Source of the DNA: Variovorax sp. YR216
GTDB taxonomy: Bacteria; Pseudomonadota; Gammaproteobacteria; Burkholderiales; Burkholderiaceae_C
Length of the DNA: 64,000 bases
Reading direction: 5' to 3'
Assembly: GCF_900107745.1 (NCBI RefSeq)
Contig: NZ_FNRO01000007.1
Span: forward strand, 124,001 to 188,000
The position numbers were made by a program, and so were the translations under genes. Below are positions 60,788 through 64,000 of this stretch, piece after piece. A model generated the notes under the pieces. It was not told where the DNA came from, searched no databases, and was given only the letters and a program-made list of their open reading frames with translations. Position 1 is the first letter of the stretch. Each line of letters begins with the position of its first letter.

Positions 60788-61975
60788 GTGCCCAAGCGTC
60801 CCGAACACTACCTGCAGTACATGCGCGACCACGCGAGCGAATTCGTCACCGTGCGGCAGACCATCCACCAGAACCCCGAACTCGGCTTCGAGGAACACGG
60901 CACCAGCGCGCTGGTGGCCGAGCGCCTGCAGAAGTGGGGCTACGAGGTCGAGCGCGGCCTCGGCGGCACCGGCGTGGTCGGTCGCATCACGCGCGGCAGC
61001 GCCGGCAGGAGCATCGGCATCCGTGCCGACATGGACGCACTGCCCATCGAGGAGAAGACCGGTCTCGCCTACAGCAGCCGGCGGCCCGGCATCATGCATG
61101 CCTGCGGCCACGACGGGCACACCGCGATGCTGCTCGGCGCGGCGCAGTACCTCGCGACCGAAGGCGATTTCTCAGGCACGCTCAACCTGATCTTTCAGCC
61201 CGCCGAGGAAGGCATGGGCGGCGCGGTGCGCATGATGGAAGACGGCCTGTTCGAGAAGTACCCCTGCGATGCCATCTTCGCGATGCACAACATGCCCGGG
61301 CGCCCGCAGGGCGACTTCGCCTTTCGCGACGGGCCGACCATGGCCTCGTCCGACTACGCCACCGTCACGCTGCATGGCGTGGGCGGCCACGGCGCGATGC
61401 CGCACCACGCGCGCGACCCGATCGTCGCCGCCGCTAGCCTCGTGATGGCGCTGCAGACACTGGTCTCGCGCAACGCGGATCCGCAGCAGGTGGCGATCGT
61501 CACCGTGGGCGCGATCCACAGCGGCAAGGCCAACAACGTGATCCCGCAGTCCGCAACGCTGGAGATCAGCATGCGCGCGCTCACCCGCGAGACGCGCGTG
61601 CTCCTCGAACAGCGGCTCAAGGCGGTGGTGAACGCGCAGGCCGAGAGCTTCGGCCTACGCGCCGAGATCGACTTCCGCCCGGGCTACGCGGTGCTGGTGA
61701 ACACGCCGGAGGAAACCGACTTCGCGCGCAGCATCGGCCGCCAGCTGGTCGGCGACGCGCATGTCGAGATGCAGGCGGCGCCGGTGACCGGCAGCGAGGA
61801 CTTCGCCTTCATGCTGGAGAAGCGGCCCGGCTGCTACCTGATGATCGGCAACGGCCGCGGTGGGGAACATGGCGGGTGCATGGTCCACAACCCCGGGTAC
61901 GACTTCAACGACAGCAACCTGCCGATCGGGGCGGCCTACTGGGCGCTGCTGGCTGAAAGCTATTTGGCGCCGTAG
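60788..61975 (+). CDS. M20-family amidohydrolase (HipO/AmhX-like)
   Basis: 395 residues from a GTG start preceded by AAGGAG. Zinc-binding and catalytic motifs are clear: RADMDALPIEEKTGL (D), MHACGHDGHTAMLLG (H-x-x-x-H), FQPAEEGMGGA (E-E), and GSEDFAFMLEKRPG near the end. The family hydrolyses N-acyl amino acids, hippurate-like amides and dipeptides. Last gene of the importer operon, 32 bases after the M81 gene. Release of free glycine from N-acylglycines or peptides would connect to the riboswitch, an inference. Confidence 0.88.
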   Translation: MPKRPEHYLQYMRDHASEFVTVRQTIHQNPELGFEEHGTSALVAERLQKWGYEVERGLGGTGVVGRITRGSAGRSIGIRADMDALPIEEKTGLAYSSRRPGIMHACGHDGHTAMLLGAAQYLATEGDFSGTLNLIFQPAEEGMGGAVRMMEDGLFEKYPCDAIFAMHNMPGRPQGDFAFRDGPTMASSDYATVTLHGVGGHGAMPHHARDPIVAAASLVMALQTLVSRNADPQQVAIVTVGAIHSGKANNVIPQSATLEISMRALTRETRVLLEQRLKAVVNAQAESFGLRAEIDFRPGYAVLVNTPEETDFARSIGRQLVGDAHVEMQAAPVTGSEDFAFMLEKRPGCYLMIGNGRGGEHGGCMVHNPGYDFNDSNLPIGAAYWALLAESYLAP

Positions 61976-61982
61976 CCAACCG

Positions 61983-63713
61983 CTAGACCAACGCCGCGAG
62001 CAGGCTCGCAACGCCGATCCCGACCGCCGCCAGCGCGTCGCCGGCGATCAGGCCGCCGCCGAACAGGGAGGCGATTCCCATGTCCGGCGGCACGTCCTTG
62101 CGTCTGGAATTGCGTGCATCGAGCAGGCTGCCCGCCACGCCGCCCGCGCCGAGCCACAGCGAGGTCGGCAGGTTGACGAAGCCGCCGAACGACAGCGCAT
62201 AGGGCGAAGGCAGCACGATCGCATCGAGCCAGAAGCTGCGCGGGCGCAGCCGCTTGCGCAGCACCTCGATCACCGCACCGGCGGCGACTCCGATCGCAAT
62301 GGCGGTGCGCTGGTAGGGCATCTCGTCGGTCAGGCCGCGCAGCACGCCCACGAGCTTGTAGGTCATGGCCGAAGCCCATTCGGCGGGCTGCTGGTCGGCC
62401 TTCATCACCGTCTGGTCCTGCAACAGCACGGGATACGCGGCCATGAAGAGGCGCGCAAAGACCACCGCCATCGTCGCGCCCATCAGGATGCCCAGCACCT
62501 GGTAGCGGAACTGCAGCACACGCGGCGTGCCGAGCCGCCAGCCGGTGGAGCGGTCCTGCTGCATGTCGCAGGCGACGCTCGTCGCCACCAGCAGCACGGC
62601 GCCGGCCATCAGGCCCACGCCGGGGTCCCGAAGGCCGAGCGCCGCGAGGATGATCACCGTGACCACGAAGGCCGACGAGATCGGATTGGAATCGCTGATG
62701 CCCACCGAGATCCCGTTCACCAGCGCGAAGAGAAACACCAGCGCCACGGCCACCGCGAGATAGAACACCGGCTGGCCGAGCAGCAGATGGCCGCTGACGA
62801 CAGTGGCGATCGCCCAGAACAGCACCCACAGCACGAGGCGCACGATGTTCACGCGCTTCCAGTCTTCGACGGCCGGTGTCGGCTCACGGGCAGCCGCTTC
62901 ACGCCGCGCACGTGGCAGTGCCCGCGCGAAGATCAGCCCGAGGTCGATGAGCGCCGCGCCCATGATGGTGCCGAGCGCGATGAGAAACATGATCTTGCGC
63001 GGCGGATCGCCGGGCTGGAGCCAGCCGATGCCCACGAAGTGCGGCTTCAGCGCCACGCCGATCAGTCCGCCCACCACGGCCGGGATGCCGATGCGTGCAC
63101 CGATCACCAGCCCCGCGCCGAAGGTGGATGCCGAGAGTTCGATCGCGCCGAGCAGCGGCAGGCGACTCGTCGCGAGGCCCGACGCAAGGCCGACTGCCGC
63201 GCCGCCGCCAAGCTGCTTCACCGAACGGCGCAACAGATCGGGATCGGTCAGCGCCCGGAGGATGTTCGCGACCGCGAGACCCGACGGAAAGGTCAACCGC
63301 ATGCGATCCACCAGCACCGGCGTGTAGAGCATGCCCACGCCGACGCCGAACATGCCGACGCAGGTGAGGTACAGCACCATCTGCCAGGCCGGCGGTTGCG
63401 GCAGTCCCATCCATGCCATGGCCTGCAGCAGCACGCCCAGGCCGCTCATGCTCGCGACCGAGGCCGCGGCGGTCTGGATGTAGTTCGCGCCATGGCGGCC
63501 GGCTGCACCGTAGCCCGCGGTCACCGCGGACCCCAGCAGCCCCGCGAGCACCTGCCCGCCGACGAAGAAGCCGAGCGAGAAGTTCATGTAGGCCGCGGTC
63601 ACGCCTGCCAGCGGCCCGAGCACGAACATGCCTGCCACCGCAAGCAACAGGTGATAGCGCCAACTGCCTTCCACAGGCAGCCAGCGCCAGCGCAGGGGCG
63701 TAGTCCGGTCCAT
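61983..63713 (-). CDS. OPT-family oligopeptide transporter
   Basis: 576 residues, about 14-16 hydrophobic segments. Family-typical pieces are MFVLGPLAGVTAAYMNFSLG, VDRMRLTFPSGLAVANILRAL and ISVGISDSNPISSAFVV. OPT proteins are proton-coupled importers of oligopeptides or metal-chelate peptides. It is shorter than many bacterial members (about 620-680). It is convergent with the M20 gene (7-bp gap), so it sits next to a second, ABC-type peptide uptake system but on the opposite strand, under separate control. Confidence 0.83.
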   Translation of the reverse strand: MDRTTPLRWRWLPVEGSWRYHLLLAVAGMFVLGPLAGVTAAYMNFSLGFFVGGQVLAGLLGSAVTAGYGAAGRHGANYIQTAAASVASMSGLGVLLQAMAWMGLPQPPAWQMVLYLTCVGMFGVGVGMLYTPVLVDRMRLTFPSGLAVANILRALTDPDLLRRSVKQLGGGAAVGLASGLATSRLPLLGAIELSASTFGAGLVIGARIGIPAVVGGLIGVALKPHFVGIGWLQPGDPPRKIMFLIALGTIMGAALIDLGLIFARALPRARREAAAREPTPAVEDWKRVNIVRLVLWVLFWAIATVVSGHLLLGQPVFYLAVAVALVFLFALVNGISVGISDSNPISSAFVVTVIILAALGLRDPGVGLMAGAVLLVATSVACDMQQDRSTGWRLGTPRVLQFRYQVLGILMGATMAVVFARLFMAAYPVLLQDQTVMKADQQPAEWASAMTYKLVGVLRGLTDEMPYQRTAIAIGVAAGAVIEVLRKRLRPRSFWLDAIVLPSPYALSFGGFVNLPTSLWLGAGGVAGSLLDARNSRRKDVPPDMGIASLFGGGLIAGDALAAVGIGVASLLAALV

Positions 63714-63796
63714 CGTCTGGGCGCGACTGTAGACGCAAGTGGTCGCGCGCGAGCAGGCGGCGGCCGGCGTGGCCCCTCGACCGGCGTTGCGTCGCG

Positions 63797-64000
63797 CTAT
63801 GCGCGCAGGCTCAGGTTCAGCTGGTCGACCAGTTCGGCCCAGTCCGCGTCTTCGTTGATCTCCTCGCGCAGGAAGCGCGCCTGCGACGAGGTCCAGAACG
63901 GGGCGTCCGCGAGAGGGACGTCATCGGCAAGGGGGCGGTGCGTTGCGATGAACGCTTCGATCTCCCCATGCGAATCGGGCAGGCCGAGCTGACTGAAGAG
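63797..64000 (-). CDS. DUF2789-family protein, C-terminal part
   Basis: The final 67 residues of a small protein whose 5' end lies beyond the window. The visible sequence (LFSQLGLPDSHGEIEAFIAT, then HRPLADDVPLADAPFW and ARFLREEINEDADWAELVDQ, ending LNLSLRA) matches the DUF2789 pattern, a family of about 75-80 residues common in gamma- and beta-proteobacteria. So roughly ten N-terminal residues are missing. Soluble; function unknown. Confidence 0.72.
   Translation of the reverse strand, partial: LFSQLGLPDSHGEIEAFIATHRPLADDVPLADAPFWTSSQARFLREEINEDADWAELVDQLNLSLRA

Overview
The window is a G+C-rich (clearly above 60 %), densely packed bacterial chromosome segment. Several features point to a beta-proteobacterium of the Burkholderiales, most likely a Comamonadaceae close to Variovorax: three orphan Bug-type solute receptors, FUSC/HlyD/TolC efflux operons, IdnD/IdnO/GntK sugar-acid genes, a DUF2789 gene, and many LysR, IclR, TetR, MarR and AraC regulators each divergent from a small catabolic operon. 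I see no rRNA, tRNA, insertion sequence, phage or CRISPR array. It reads as core-like accessory metabolism: about ten uptake-and-degradation modules for carbon and nitrogen sources.

Layout. 1-2.4 kb: 3' end of an acetoacetyl-CoA synthetase, convergent with a lipase-like lipoprotein. 2.5-7.4 kb: IclR regulator divergent from a Bug receptor, enoyl-CoA hydratase and NDP-forming acyl-CoA synthetase operon. 7.4-11.6 kb: AraC regulator divergent from a Bug receptor, ThDP enzyme and HbpS-like operon. 11.6-26.9 kb: a large LysR-centred region. A minus-strand operon (aminotransferase, RraA-like aldolase, GhrB-like reductase, gluconokinase, IdnO, IdnD) lies next to a Nac-like LysR gene. Plus-strand operons follow for AccB/AccC with 5-oxoprolinase PxpB/PxpC/PxpA and for an SDR with a polar amino acid ABC importer. 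Three copies of one operator-promoter module (ATAAG-N5-CTTAT, then GTCTTGGC about 20 bp on) precede these three operons. 27-36.3 kb: a mixed block with a UDG-like protein, DUF900 hydrolase, type-1 binding protein, chemoreceptor with a sigma-28-type promoter, FAD monooxygenase, cytochrome b561 and small secreted proteins. 36.3-41.4 kb: a relic of a SnoaL-like gene, then the TolC/FUSC/HlyD/YtcA efflux operon. 41.6-52.3 kb: a pyridine-nucleotide disulfide oxidoreductase and two acyl-CoA ligase operons, one TetR- and one LysR-associated. 53-62 kb: a tandem glycine riboswitch, a MarR regulator and a complete dipeptide/oligopeptide import and hydrolysis operon, followed by an OPT-family transporter and a DUF2789 gene cut by the window end.

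Two systems stand out. First, the LysR regulon at 12-27 kb. One Nac-like regulator appears to co-control amino acid import, a biotin carboxylase/5-oxoprolinase gene set that includes a biotin-carrier paralogue lacking the biotinyl lysine, and a transaminase/aldolase/sugar-acid operon. I infer a pathway for a lactam or hydroxylated amino acid (or amino-sugar acid) used as a nitrogen and carbon source. Second, a tandem glycine riboswitch at 53119-53315. It is preceded by a sigma-54-like -24/-12 element whose predicted start falls at the aptamer's first bases. It is followed not by gcv genes but by a MarR gene and a peptide importer plus peptidases. Functions are assigned from motifs read in the translated sequence; exact substrates are inference.
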